Shown here in pieces: positions 1 through 7,041 of a stretch of DNA of 27,383 nt. The notes beneath the pieces are model-generated. The model was given only the letters and a program-made list of their open reading frames with translations. It was not told the origin of the DNA and made no database searches. The stretch lies in the IMG/VR virus record IMGVR_UViG_3300009620_000037, positions 1 through 27,383 of that record. One strand, 5' to 3'. The translations under genes and the position numbers were made by a program. Position 1 is the first letter of the stretch. Each line of letters starts with the position of its first letter. The DNA comes from a virus.

Positions 1-11
1 AACGCGTTCAT
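1..11 (-). CDS. First codons of a gene leaving the left edge
   Basis: An ATG on the minus strand at 11-9 overlaps the stop of the preceding gene (ATGA). This is the same junction style used throughout the operon. Only three codons (Met-Asn-Ala) and two bases are inside the window, so nothing can be said about function. It shows that the leftward operon continues beyond the window. Confidence 0.4.
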
Positions 12-880
12 CGCGTCACCATGTACGCTTTCTCGATCACGTCGCCGCCCTGCTGCCCCTTCATGTGCGGGGCGATCCAGATCACGCGGTGCGCCTTGCG
101 ACTGGGATACCACTGGGCGCGATGATGCCCCGACACAATCCATCGGCGACGATACGCCCGACGCTGCCCGTCGTCCTCACTCGCGTCGGCGTTGGGTTCG
201 CCCGTCGCCAGGCGTCGCAGACGCACAACGCGGATCTGTTGCTCTTTGTATGCGGCGAACTCTTTGCGGCGTCGCCACGCCCTCGGCAGCGTGCAGTCGT
301 CGGTGTCGGTGTAGTGTGAGTTGATCAGCGAAAGGATCGCGAGCGCCCATCGAACCGTGCTGCGATCCCTGGCTCGGATGTCATCGGGAAACGTCTGCCC
401 GTATCTGATGTGGACATCATGCGCGATCGGCCAGGCATTATCAGGGCGTTCCATATGAACGACGACGGCGACGCCGTCATCCTGCCCGAGTAACTGGAGT
501 CCGACCGCCTCGGCCTGCTCTGCGCTGTTGCCGTGCTGCCGTAGCTCGGTCTGAAACTCAGCCTCGAAGGCGAGATACATCGACCGAAACGGCAACAGGT
601 CCGAGTCGATAACGTGCCTCGGCATCGGTGCGTCTGCCGCAAGGTTCGTCAGGTCGTGCGACAACGCGAACGTCTCGGCCGCTAGGATGCTCGACAAAAG
701 ATAGCCGCGCTCGCTGTCGCCGTAGGGTCGGTTGTCCAAGTGCACGAGCTTCCGCGCCGATGCCATCACGACGGCAATGGTTCGTTGCTCCGCGATCGCC
801 TTCCAAGGTTGATCGACGAAGTACTCGCCCCTGGCTCGACGCAAGGCGATCAACTGCCGCACTAGTGGATCGGCGCTCAC
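8..880 (-). CDS. Conserved phage/actinobacterial-type protein, function unknown
   Basis: A 290-residue protein if it starts at the GTG at 880, which overlaps the TGA of the zinc-ribbon frame (GTGA). The middle is helical and polar. The C-terminus has a run of aromatic and basic residues including GHHRAQWYPSRKAH, then IWIAPHMKG and EKAYMV. I associate this type of C-terminus with actinobacterial and actinophage proteins of unknown function; that is recall, not a search. The same frame stays open and protein-like upstream to about 1027, where it could join the zinc-ribbon frame by a single-base shift in a G run. The true protein may therefore be about 366 residues with an N-terminal zinc ribbon. 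The start is uncertain; the coding frame is not. Confidence 0.75.
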   Translation of the reverse strand: MSADPLVRQLIALRRARGEYFVDQPWKAIAEQRTIAVVMASARKLVHLDNRPYGDSERGYLLSSILAAETFALSHDLTNLAADAPMPRHVIDSDLLPFRSMYLAFEAEFQTELRQHGNSAEQAEAVGLQLLGQDDGVAVVVHMERPDNAWPIAHDVHIRYGQTFPDDIRARDRSTVRWALAILSLINSHYTDTDDCTLPRAWRRRKEFAAYKEQQIRVVRLRRLATGEPNADASEDDGQRRAYRRRWIVSGHHRAQWYPSRKAHRVIWIAPHMKGQQGGDVIEKAYMVTR

Positions 881-1107
881 GTCCTCGAAGACTCGCCGCC
901 GCGCGGCCTCACCGACGAGCGGCCCCGTGTAGGTGCAGCGCGTGACGTCTGCCTGGCGTCGGCCAGCAAGGGCGCAGAGCGCACGCCAGGCGGTCGTCGC
1001 CGCATGTCCGGCTGCGGTTGCCCGCCCCACCAGCAGACGGGGCAGGCGAAGTAGGTGCGCCCGTTGTCGAGATACCGATCGCACGGCCCCAGCGCGCAGC
1101 ATGTCAA
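877..1107 (-). CDS. Zinc-ribbon small protein or N-terminal part of the next gene
   Basis: A 76-residue frame starting at TTG 1107, which overlaps the previous stop (TTGA). It opens with Cys-Cys, then CDRY, then a CPVC knuckle about 22 residues in, so it probably binds one zinc. After residue 27 this frame becomes Arg/Ser/Pro-rich and looks like non-coding shadow. The neighbouring frame looks like real protein over the same bases and runs into the 8-880 gene. I consider it likely that the N-terminal 27 residues belong to that larger protein, separated either by a true overlap or by a one-base error in the GGGG run at 1025-1028. Confidence 0.5.
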   Translation of the reverse strand: MTCCALGPCDRYLDNGRTYFACPVCWWGGQPQPDMRRRPPGVRSAPLLADARQTSRAAPTRGRSSVRPRGGESSRT

Positions 1108-1340
1108 CGACTGCCCCGCGTGGTCGGCCCGTCGGGTCGCGCCTCTGGGATACTGCGAAGCACGCGTTCAGACATAGCGTCCCTAGTGGCGCGCGCGTGC
1201 ACGCTGTCAATTGTTAGGTCGTCTTGCCAGCGGTTGATCAGGTCGACGCGGACCGCGCGGATCTCGTGCTTAATGGCGCGCACTTCGTCGGTCATTTCCT
1301 CGATAGCGCGCAGCAGCCGTTCGGATTGTGACTCCGTCAT
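1104..1340 (-). CDS. Small coiled-coil protein
   Basis: A 78-residue protein starting at ATG 1340, which overlaps the upstream stop by four bases (ATGA). Residues 1 to about 45 show regularly spaced hydrophobic positions among Glu, Arg and Lys, as in a coiled coil. The tail is Arg/Pro/Gly-rich. No catalytic motif is seen. Translational coupling with its neighbours places it at the end of the early operon. Function not recognised. Confidence 0.7.
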   Translation of the reverse strand: MTESQSERLLRAIEEMTDEVRAIKHEIRAVRVDLINRWQDDLTIDSVHARATRDAMSERVLRSIPEARPDGPTTRGSR

Positions 1341-1567
1341 AGTTGCCCCTCGCAATAGCGCACGAGCGCGATCAGCTCGCGGCGATACGCCGCCACGTCG
1401 AGATCGCGCGGCGACTGGTTTCCGATCGGCGGGTCGACGACGAGCTGCCCCGCGCGCACGACCACGTCGCGCCCGTCCTGTTCTAGTGAAAGCAGCAACA
1501 CCAGGGCAGGAACAGACACGCGCAGGCCGCCGCGCAGGGCAACAGTCAACGGCGCAGACTCGGGCAT
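1337..1567 (-). CDS. Small hypothetical protein
   Basis: A 76-residue protein starting at ATG 1567 and coupled to the previous gene by ATGA. The first half is mainly short beta-strand-like stretches (a Val/Leu-rich strand, then Gly-Arg-Asp-Val-Val-Val). The second half ends in an amphipathic helix with Tyr-Arg-Arg-Glu. Residues 17-27 (RVSVPALVLLL) are hydrophobic but too short for a confident membrane segment. It lies between an HTH protein and a coiled-coil protein. I do not recognise the family. Confidence 0.7.
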   Translation of the reverse strand: MPESAPLTVALRGGLRVSVPALVLLLSLEQDGRDVVVRAGQLVVDPPIGNQSPRDLDVAAYRRELIALVRYCEGQL

Positions 1568-2070
1568 CAGCTCACGCGGGGCGGTGTCGTCGGCAGCGGA
1601 ACGATCAGCCGCCGTTGCAGCGGTTCGCCGCCACCGTTCGGCGGCTTCGTGATCGCCTGGTCGTGCGTCGCCAGAATGAGCGACTCGATCCGCTGCACCG
1701 CGCCGGGCAGGTCGGTAAACTGCCGCTTGAACTCTTCCAGCAGCACGCGGATCTCGGCGAGGTCGGCGTCGACTTTATCCGACGCGGTCAGCATCGCCTC
1801 GACGCGCGCATCGGCCCGCGCTTGCTTTAACGTGCGCGCGGCGTCGCGCTTGGCCTGCACCTCGGCGCGGGCGGCGAGCTTCGTGCGCCACCGTTCGGCC
1901 TCGGCCTCGACGTCGGCGATCGTCGGGCGGATCTGATTGCGCCCATACTTACCGCCGGGCACCGACGGGAAGCGCCCGGCCTCGGCCCAGGTGCGGATCG
2001 TGGTCGGCGTGACGCCGATCATCTCGGCGGCTTGCTTGCTGTCAACACGTAGAAGCGATCGATCGGTCAT
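1567..2070 (-). CDS. MerR/Nu1-like HTH protein with coiled coil
   Basis: A 167-residue protein starting at ATG 2070, with ATGA coupling to the HNH gene upstream. Residues 9-40 form a winged-helix motif of the MerR/excisionase type (SKQAAEMIGVTPTTIRTWAE followed by a Phe-Pro-x-Val turn). Residues 50-135 are Ala/Arg/Glu-rich with hydrophobic spacing, suggesting a long dimerising coiled coil. Small terminase subunits of the Nu1 type share this HTH-plus-coiled-coil layout, and the HNH neighbour fits a packaging context. A transcriptional regulator is equally possible. The C-terminus is Pro-rich. Confidence 0.75.
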   Translation of the reverse strand: MTDRSLLRVDSKQAAEMIGVTPTTIRTWAEAGRFPSVPGGKYGRNQIRPTIADVEAEAERWRTKLAARAEVQAKRDAARTLKQARADARVEAMLTASDKVDADLAEIRVLLEEFKRQFTDLPGAVQRIESLILATHDQAITKPPNGGGEPLQRRLIVPLPTTPPRVS

Positions 2071-2456
2071 GCGGTGTTCTCCCTCTGGAAGCGGCTCGGG
2101 CGGCGAGCCTTGGTTTCGGCGAGCGTTTTGCGCGAGTGGCACGGCTTGCAGAGCGGTTGCCAGTTGTCGCGCGTCCAGAACCGATCGAAGTCGCCATCAT
2201 GCGGCACGACATGATCCAGTTCGGTCGCGCGCACTTCCCGGCCCGCTGTCAGGCACGTCGCGCAGAAGGGGTGCTTCCGTAGGAACCCGGCGCGCGCTTT
2301 GCGCCAGGCGGTCGAATACATGCGCTGCGTCGGGCGTTTCGGCTTGAGCCGGGCGACGACCTGGCCGCGCGCCTTGATGCACTCCGCGCAGCGCCAGGTG
2401 CCATACACCAGGACGCGACGACAGATCCGGCACGGGCGCGGCAGCGGGTCAGCCAT
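2067..2456 (-). CDS. HNH endonuclease with zinc ribbons
   Basis: A 129-residue protein. CxxC pairs lie at residues 9-12 and 23-26, followed by a typical phage HNH domain. That domain has Arg-rich MYSTAWRKAR near 46-55, CATC at 65-68, the DH of LDHVVPH at 81-82, Asn98 and the CKPCH element at 103-107. The fold uses one divalent metal to nick or cut DNA, with the four cysteines holding a structural zinc. In many HK97-like phages such an HNH protein sits beside the terminase genes and aids genome packaging. No terminase is visible here, so that role is inferred from family knowledge. The ATG at 2456 overlaps the upstream gene by eight bases. Confidence 0.88.
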   Translation of the reverse strand: MADPLPRPCRICRRVLVYGTWRCAECIKARGQVVARLKPKRPTQRMYSTAWRKARAGFLRKHPFCATCLTAGREVRATELDHVVPHDGDFDRFWTRDNWQPLCKPCHSRKTLAETKARRPSRFQRENTA

Positions 2457-3018
2457 CGCAGCCCCGCAGGTGATCGACGAGCGCCCGCACTTCGGCGACG
2501 TCGAGCGTCAAACTGTAGGCCGCCTTGACGCGCAGCCAGCGGCGACCGTAGTGGCACCCGTCGACCGTCGGCCACCAGGTCGCCGGATCGCGGTCGCCCT
2601 TCGAGCGGTTGACCGAGGCCGAGGTGAGATCAAGGTTGAGCCGGTCGAGCGCGAAGCCGCGCCGCATCACCGTCGGCCAGGCGCTCGCGCCGGAGCGGTG
2701 CGCCTCGGCCAGCGGCACGATGTGGTCGACGTCTATCTGCCCGGCGTCGGTGAGCGGTGCGCCCGTGTACGGGTCGACCCACGCGCCGCCGACGACACGG
2801 CAGTCGCGCGTCGTGGCAAACGTCACCGGCTCGGCGCTCGCGGCGATCAACAACTCGGCGCGCAGGTTTTGACAGTCGCGATCCGTGTCCGGCCAGCCCA
2901 CGAAGTAGTCGGCCCGGTCGTAGCCGGTCGGCTCAGGCGCGAACATGCGCACCCCACCGACGACGACGAGCGCCGACACCGCCGCGCCGATCGCCGGGCG
3001 CAACGCGTTCCCCGTCAT
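2449..3018 (-). CDS. Membrane-anchored or secreted HNH nuclease (GmrSD C-terminal-like)
   Basis: A 189-residue protein with an N-terminal hydrophobic segment (residues about 9-26), preceded by one Arg, that could be a signal anchor or signal peptide. The catalytic part resembles the DUF1524/GmrSD C-terminal HNH group: DVDHIVPL at 96-103, Asn128, then SVNRSKGDRDP around 135-145 and Trp-Trp-Pro. Cysteines at 49, 73, 155 and 187 could form disulphides outside the membrane. Extracytoplasmic HNH proteins of this type are common in GC-rich bacteria. In a phage early operon it may degrade extracellular or incoming DNA. It starts four bases inside the methyltransferase stop (ATGA). Confidence 0.82.
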   Translation of the reverse strand: MTGNALRPAIGAAVSALVVVGGVRMFAPEPTGYDRADYFVGWPDTDRDCQNLRAELLIAASAEPVTFATTRDCRVVGGAWVDPYTGAPLTDAGQIDVDHIVPLAEAHRSGASAWPTVMRRGFALDRLNLDLTSASVNRSKGDRDPATWWPTVDGCHYGRRWLRVKAAYSLTLDVAEVRALVDHLRGCDG

Positions 3019-4010
3019 GCGAACAGTCGCCCCAGGATCGACTCGCGTGCCATGCGGCTATAGTCGGGGTTCAACTCGATCCCGACAAACTCGCGCCCCA
3101 GTTTCAGCGCCACACAGCCCACGGTGCCAGACCCCGCGAACGGATCGAGGATCAGATCGCCAGACTTGCTTCCGGCCTTGATGCACGGCTCGACCAGTGC
3201 GGTCGGGAACGTCGCAAAGTGGGCTTCCCTGTAGGGCTTGTGCCGCTCAAAATGCGGATTGATCGTCCAGACGGATCTGAGGTTGCGGCCACTAGCTGCC
3301 GCACTCCCCCGGCGATCTATCTCATGATAGGACGCAACTCCGTTGACCGTTCCCTTGATCCTCCCTTTCCCCATCATATTTCCTCCGCTGGTTGACCAAT
3401 CGCGGCCAGCGCCAACCTCCCGCACCGCGTCGGCGTCGTAGAAATACCGCGCAGACTTGGTGAGCAGAAACACATATTCGTGGCTCTTCGTCGGGCGGTC
3501 GGTCACACTCTCCGGCATCACCGATCCGCTGTAGGCAGGGCAGAACGAGACGCCCTTCGCCCAGACAATGTCTGATCGCAGATACCAGCCGTCGGCTTGC
3601 AGGGCGAACGCCACGCGCCACGGGATACCGACGAGATCCTTGGGTTTCAAGTTTCCCACTACGGTGGAACGTGTCCGATGCTGGTTGGCGCGTTGTGCGT
3701 TGCGTCCTAGGTTCGTGAGGCCACGGGAAAGTGCCTCCGGATTACCTTTAGGCGACGAGGCATAACTATCACCAAGATTGAGCCACGCCGTGCCATCGTC
3801 CCGCAGCACGCGCCGCACCTCGCGGAACACCGCCACCAGTGTCTCGACGTAGGCGTCCGGCGTCGGTTCTAATCCGATCTGCCCATCCACGCCGTAATCT
3901 CTCAGGCCGTAATACGGCGGCGAGGTCACCACGCACTGCACCGATTCGGCGTCCAGGGTCGGCAGCACCGTGCGAACGTCGCCATCGTGGATGATTGGTC
4001 CGTTTGGCAT
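3015..4010 (-). CDS. N4-cytosine / N6-adenine DNA methyltransferase
   Basis: A 331-residue member of the N4/N6 MTase family (N6_N4_Mtase). The catalytic motif TSPPYY is at residues 29-34 and the AdoMet-binding DPFAGSG at 289-295, near the C-terminus. This catalytic-first order is typical of the beta class. It transfers a methyl group from S-adenosylmethionine to an exocyclic amine in DNA. The target sequence cannot be read from the protein; the central variable region (about 95-240) would set it. The ATG at 4010 overlaps the TGA of the small upstream gene (TGATG); a GTG at 4028 is a weaker alternative. No restriction enzyme is adjacent, so it probably protects phage DNA. Confidence 0.92.
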   Translation of the reverse strand: MPNGPIIHDGDVRTVLPTLDAESVQCVVTSPPYYGLRDYGVDGQIGLEPTPDAYVETLVAVFREVRRVLRDDGTAWLNLGDSYASSPKGNPEALSRGLTNLGRNAQRANQHRTRSTVVGNLKPKDLVGIPWRVAFALQADGWYLRSDIVWAKGVSFCPAYSGSVMPESVTDRPTKSHEYVFLLTKSARYFYDADAVREVGAGRDWSTSGGNMMGKGRIKGTVNGVASYHEIDRRGSAAASGRNLRSVWTINPHFERHKPYREAHFATFPTALVEPCIKAGSKSGDLILDPFAGSGTVGCVALKLGREFVGIELNPDYSRMARESILGRLFA

Positions 4011-4186
4011 CACATACCGCCCGGCCACGGTCGACGCCTGGCGCGCGCGAGCGTTGCATTCGTGACGCGCATTTCAAGCCGCGCCCGTTCCTCGATCGGC
4101 AACCGCGCGCGCCACCGATACCAGATCCACAACGCGCGCACGTGTCCGAGAACCGCCGACACCGGCCAGACTTCAAGCACCATCAT
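4010..4186 (-). CDS. Small basic protein between two methyltransferases
   Basis: A 58-residue frame with two consecutive ATG codons. The first, at 4186, overlaps the cytosine methyltransferase stop (ATGA), and its own TGA overlaps the next ATG (TGATG). The N-terminal 25 residues are hydrophobic and Trp-rich (WPVSAVLGHVRALWIWYRW) and the rest is Arg-rich. It could be a short membrane-associated peptide. Perfect coupling on both sides is the main support for it being translated. Confidence 0.6.
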   Translation of the reverse strand: MMVLEVWPVSAVLGHVRALWIWYRWRARLPIEERARLEMRVTNATLARARRRPWPGGM

Positions 4187-5217
4187 TTATCCCCGCTGAG
4201 TTGTTCAAGGCACAACCGGATCGCATGTTCTGCTTGGGCGGGCACAACGCCGTTGCCGAGTGCTCGGAGGCGATGCGTGCGATCGACCAGCCCCTCGGCC
4301 AGCCCATCAGCCACTCGACGAACGTGGCCGACAGTCGACGCTGCATCGAGTGCGGGCGCGAGTCCTGCATCGTCGCCGATGATCGATGCCCACTTCCGCG
4401 CGTCGCCTGGTCCCGGCGGCCACTCGGTCGGGAACGCGGCACCAGCGCCACGTTGACAACTCCCGGCAGACGACTTTTCGCTGCTCGTTTTTCCCAGTTC
4501 ATATTCTCGCCCGTATCCTTCCAATCGCTGGTGGTCGGCGTCGGCCACGCCGATGCCATCGCGTGGAAAGCCTCGGCCTGTCCTTCGAGATTCAGAAACG
4601 GTCTGGTCTTGTCCCCGTTGGAATAGCTGTACGCTCTGGTCGCCACTTTGGGCGTCTGCCATGCCTGTGTGTGAAGTGGGCGAGGCGCGTCGGAATTGTT
4701 TGGCGTATCCCAGGATAAAGACGCGCTCTCGCTGGTGCGGCGCACCAACATCCGATGCACGGACGAGCGTTTCCGCAACGCGGTAACCCAGTCGCTCCAA
4801 CTCGTTTCGGACCACCATGTAGGCCGGTCGCCCGTCCCGTTGTCGAGTTGAAATAAGAGTCCCGACGTTCTCCAAAAAGACGAGATCCGGTCGCGCCCCG
4901 TTGATAACCCGCCGCACATGCGGCCAGAGATGCCGGCTGTCGTCGTCGGCCTGTCGCTTCCCTGCTTGGCTGAAGGGTTGACACGGGAATCCCGCAGAGA
5001 CGCAATCCACCGATCCACGCCAGCGTCGGCCGTCGAAGGTCGTAACGTCGTCCCAGATAGGAGCTGGTGCCAGCCGCCCTTCCTCCATGCGCGCCGCCAG
5101 GACGGCGGCCGGATAGGCTTCCCGCTCGACGTAACAGACGGCGCGGTACTCTCGAAACACGCGCCCGATTCCGATTTCGAGGCCGCCAGCCCCGGCACAT
5201 AGAGCCAAGCCATACAC
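4183..5217 (-). CDS. C5-cytosine DNA methyltransferase
   Basis: A 344-residue Dcm-type enzyme. Motif I CAGAGGLEIG is at residues 7-16, motif IV GFPCQPFS at 76-83 with catalytic Cys79, motif VI ENV at 116-118, motif VIII QRERVFILG at 162-170, and motif X RALGNGVVP near the C-terminus. It methylates carbon 5 of cytosine in DNA with S-adenosylmethionine. The start is the GTG at 5217, directly after the upstream TAG, because the first residues already enter motif I. The target-recognition region lies between motifs VIII and X (about 175-300). Adjacent to a second methyltransferase and without a visible restriction enzyme, it looks like an orphan phage methylase. Confidence 0.93.
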   Translation of the reverse strand: MYGLALCAGAGGLEIGIGRVFREYRAVCYVEREAYPAAVLAARMEEGRLAPAPIWDDVTTFDGRRWRGSVDCVSAGFPCQPFSQAGKRQADDDSRHLWPHVRRVINGARPDLVFLENVGTLISTRQRDGRPAYMVVRNELERLGYRVAETLVRASDVGAPHQRERVFILGYAKQFRRASPTSHTGMADAQSGDQSVQLFQRGQDQTVSESRRTGRGFPRDGIGVADADHQRLEGYGREYELGKTSSEKSSAGSCQRGAGAAFPTEWPPGPGDARKWASIIGDDAGLAPALDAASTVGHVRRVADGLAEGLVDRTHRLRALGNGVVPAQAEHAIRLCLEQLSGDK

Positions 5218-5526
5218 CTACATGTCCCCCTCGTTGCGTGCGTACCACTCGCGCACGTGGATCGCGAGCGTGTCTGCTGGTCGCCCGGTGCCCGTCGTGC
5301 ACTGGTCGCAACCCTTGCAGACGCCATGCGAAATGTTCCAGGCATGCGTCCAGGCGCGCGCCTTCGAGGCAATATACGGATTCGCCCACCGTGCGACGCC
5401 GCGCTGCTCTGCCTGTCGCGCGTGCCGCATCGTGTCGCGGACGTGTTCGTTGCCCATGCGTCGCAGCACGGCAGAGCGCCGATCGGGGGCGACGTAGGCG
5501 CGGCGCGGGTTGTTGACCCCTGGCAC
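5218..5526 (-). CDS. Small protein with CxxC zinc motif
   Basis: A 102-residue protein starting at GTG 5526, one base after the upstream stop. The first 45 residues are Arg-rich and helical. Residues 69-76 hold CKGCDQC, likely a zinc knuckle, followed by a C-terminal helix (ADTLAIHVREWYARNE). Function not recognised. Its position between a resolvase-like nuclease and a DNA methyltransferase suggests a nucleic-acid role. Confidence 0.65.
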   Translation of the reverse strand: MPGVNNPRRAYVAPDRRSAVLRRMGNEHVRDTMRHARQAEQRGVARWANPYIASKARAWTHAWNISHGVCKGCDQCTTGTGRPADTLAIHVREWYARNEGDM

Positions 5527-5527
5527 A

Positions 5528-5848
5528 TCATTCCTCGTCGCCGCCCGGCGGCTCGCCGTGCAGGTCGATCCAGTCCGACCAGCGCACCACGACCAGCGCG
5601 TCGCGTCGTGGTCGCCGGGGGCGGTTTAACACCAGCACGCCGATCTGGTGGCGGCGTTCCGACACACGCCGAATCCCGTCGAGCCAGTCGAATAGATATT
5701 TCGGGATCACCTTCCGCACTTTGAGCTGATACCCGAACAGCCCCGACGTGAAGTCCGCGCCGTCGCGTTCGCCCGTCACCGGAATCCGTTGCGTGCCGAG
5801 ATCGCGGGCGTGCGCCCGTTCGGCGGCTTTCCAGCTCGCGTTCGTCAT
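5528..5848 (-). CDS. Hjc/PD-(D/E)XK-like resolvase or nuclease
   Basis: A 106-residue protein. The layout Glu10, Asp32 (GAD) and Gln41-x-Lys43 (YQLKVRK) matches the compact PD-(D/E)XK core of archaeal-type and phage Holliday junction resolvases. It is followed by a hydrophobic strand GVLVLN and a second strand DALVVV. Such enzymes cut branched DNA formed during recombination or before packaging. Gln in place of the usual second acidic residue occurs in some members of this superfamily. The ATG at 5848 overlaps the upstream TGA (ATGA). The family call is from motif spacing only. Confidence 0.72.
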   Translation of the reverse strand: MTNASWKAAERAHARDLGTQRIPVTGERDGADFTSGLFGYQLKVRKVIPKYLFDWLDGIRRVSERRHQIGVLVLNRPRRPRRDALVVVRWSDWIDLHGEPPGGDEE

Positions 5849-6462
5849 CGCCGCCCCCGCGATTGCGCGTTGCTGGTTTGTCGAATGGCCGCCCGTGCCC
5901 GGCGGGCCGCGATCGTCTCGTTCGTGTCGACACAGGCGCACCGCTCGACGTAGTCGTGCTCGTAGTCGCTGCCGAGTGGCGCGCAGGCAAACCGACCGCA
6001 GCGCGTGGCCGCCGTGCACATGCGCGGACGCCAGCCGGAGTCGTCGCACACGTCGCACGTCGGCGGCACCGGGATCGCAATGCGCCCGGCCTCGATGGTA
6101 TCGGCGAGCTTCGCCCACCCGCGCGCCCGGAGCTGCGCGACGCAGGCGGCTTTCGCGAGCTGCACGCGGGCCACCTGGCCGGGCGTCGCGTTCGGCACTT
6201 GCGCGACCAGGGGCGCGGGCGGCGCGTGCTTCGAGGCGACCGCCTCGGCAGCGAGCGCCCACTCGGAGACGGTCGGCATATACCGCCCGGTGCGTTGCAA
6301 CTGCGCGGCGGCGTCGACAATCGCCGCGACCGGCAGATCGGCCAGCGCCTCGTAGTAGATCTGTCGCTGGTCGGCTCCGCCGTCACGCGAGGCGGGCACG
6401 CGAAACGCGAGCGCCAGGCCGTCGTAGGCGTGCGCGAACGCCGGGGCATCGGTCGTCGTCAC
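5845..6462 (-). CDS. Replication-associated zinc-binding protein (loader-like)
   Basis: A 205-residue protein. It starts at the GTG at 6462, four bases into the upstream stop (GTGA). The N-terminal half is helical, with a segment near residues 35-75 (YYEALADLPVAAIVDAA, later MPTVSEWALAAEAV) of the kind found in phage helicase-loader or replisome-organiser proteins. The C-terminal part has CDVC, then Cys residues including RCGRFAC and ERCAC, a DnaJ-like cysteine-rich zinc region. I infer a role in replication initiation from composition and from its neighbours; no enzyme motif is present. Confidence 0.62.
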   Translation of the reverse strand: MTTTDAPAFAHAYDGLALAFRVPASRDGGADQRQIYYEALADLPVAAIVDAAAQLQRTGRYMPTVSEWALAAEAVASKHAPPAPLVAQVPNATPGQVARVQLAKAACVAQLRARGWAKLADTIEAGRIAIPVPPTCDVCDDSGWRPRMCTAATRCGRFACAPLGSDYEHDYVERCACVDTNETIAARRARAAIRQTSNAQSRGRR

Positions 6463-6800
6463 TTGAGCCGCTCCAGGAATTGCGCGCTCGCCGCCGCGAA
6501 GGTGTCCGGCGCAGGCGCGTCGCCGAGGTACTGGTTGATCCGATTGCCGCCCGCGAACACCTCGAACGGGTGCCGCCGTTTCGTCAGGTAGGGATCGTCG
6601 TCGGCGACATACCGGGCCGCCGCCGCCGCCACCTCGTCGCGCGTGAGTCCGAATGCGATCAGCCCCTTCGCCACTTTGCCCAGCCTCGGCCCGAACCCGA
6701 CATACCGGCGGCCATACCGGACGCGCCACGCCTGATCGAACGCCGCGAAAACACGCGGCACCGTCAAGGCAGGGTTCGGCCGTTCGGCACGTTCTGGCAT
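6459..6800 (-). CDS. Probable replication accessory protein
   Basis: A 113-residue protein from the ATG at 6800, chosen because AAAGG lies about nine bases upstream. The same frame is open to a GTG at 6968 (169 residues), but that start has a poor ribosome site and the extra sequence is of mixed quality. The core FDQAWRVRYGRRYVGFGPRLGK, followed by a helix and then HPFEVFAGGNRINQYLG, resembles the small helical domains of phage replication organisers. It is directly followed by another loader-like protein. No catalytic residues are visible. Confidence 0.62.
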   Translation of the reverse strand: MPERAERPNPALTVPRVFAAFDQAWRVRYGRRYVGFGPRLGKVAKGLIAFGLTRDEVAAAAARYVADDDPYLTKRRHPFEVFAGGNRINQYLGDAPAPDTFAAASAQFLERLK

Positions 6801-7041
6801 TTCTAACGCCTTTCGTACACGGTACGACTTAGCCCCACACCGGCAAATCGTCGCAAGTTTGCCGTTGATCTCTCGTCTATGCTGCGCGGCCTGGTGGTCA
6901 TAGCCCCACCGTGGTGCTCGCTTCGTCGCCCGACCACGTCGGCCCCTGGGTGTCAGGTGATACCGCACGCCGTCGCACCGAGGCCAGGGTGTCGCGGATC
7001 AAACGCGACAGCCGGGATCGCACCGGCAAGTCGTCAACCCT
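6801..7041. other. 241-bp stretch without a convincing gene; imperfect repeats
   Basis: This is a loose spot in an otherwise gapless operon. A 169-residue version of the downstream gene would cover part of it. On the minus strand TTGACGACTTGCCGGTG (near 7037-7021) resembles TTGCGACGATTTGCCGGTG (near 6858-6840). GCGAGC-N6-GGTGGGGC recurs between the end of the upstream gene and about 6921-6900. CGTAC-ACG-GTACG at 6814-6826 is a short palindrome. In the frame of the downstream gene both repeats read Cys-Arg-Cys, separated by one TGA. It may be a decayed zinc-finger gene or hold a control or origin element. Confidence 0.4.

Noticed and set aside
4173-6449. A 758-codon open frame on the minus strand
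   Set aside because: It runs across the cytosine methyltransferase, the zinc-motif protein, the resolvase-like gene and the loader-like gene in another frame. It is Arg/Ser/Pro-rich without any domain. Long shadow frames are expected at this GC content.
7021-7040. Reading the TGA after the Cys-Arg-Cys segment as a recoded codon
   Set aside because: TGA ends many clear genes in the window, so stop reassignment is not supported. A single in-frame TGA in an uncertain gap is better read as non-coding or decayed.
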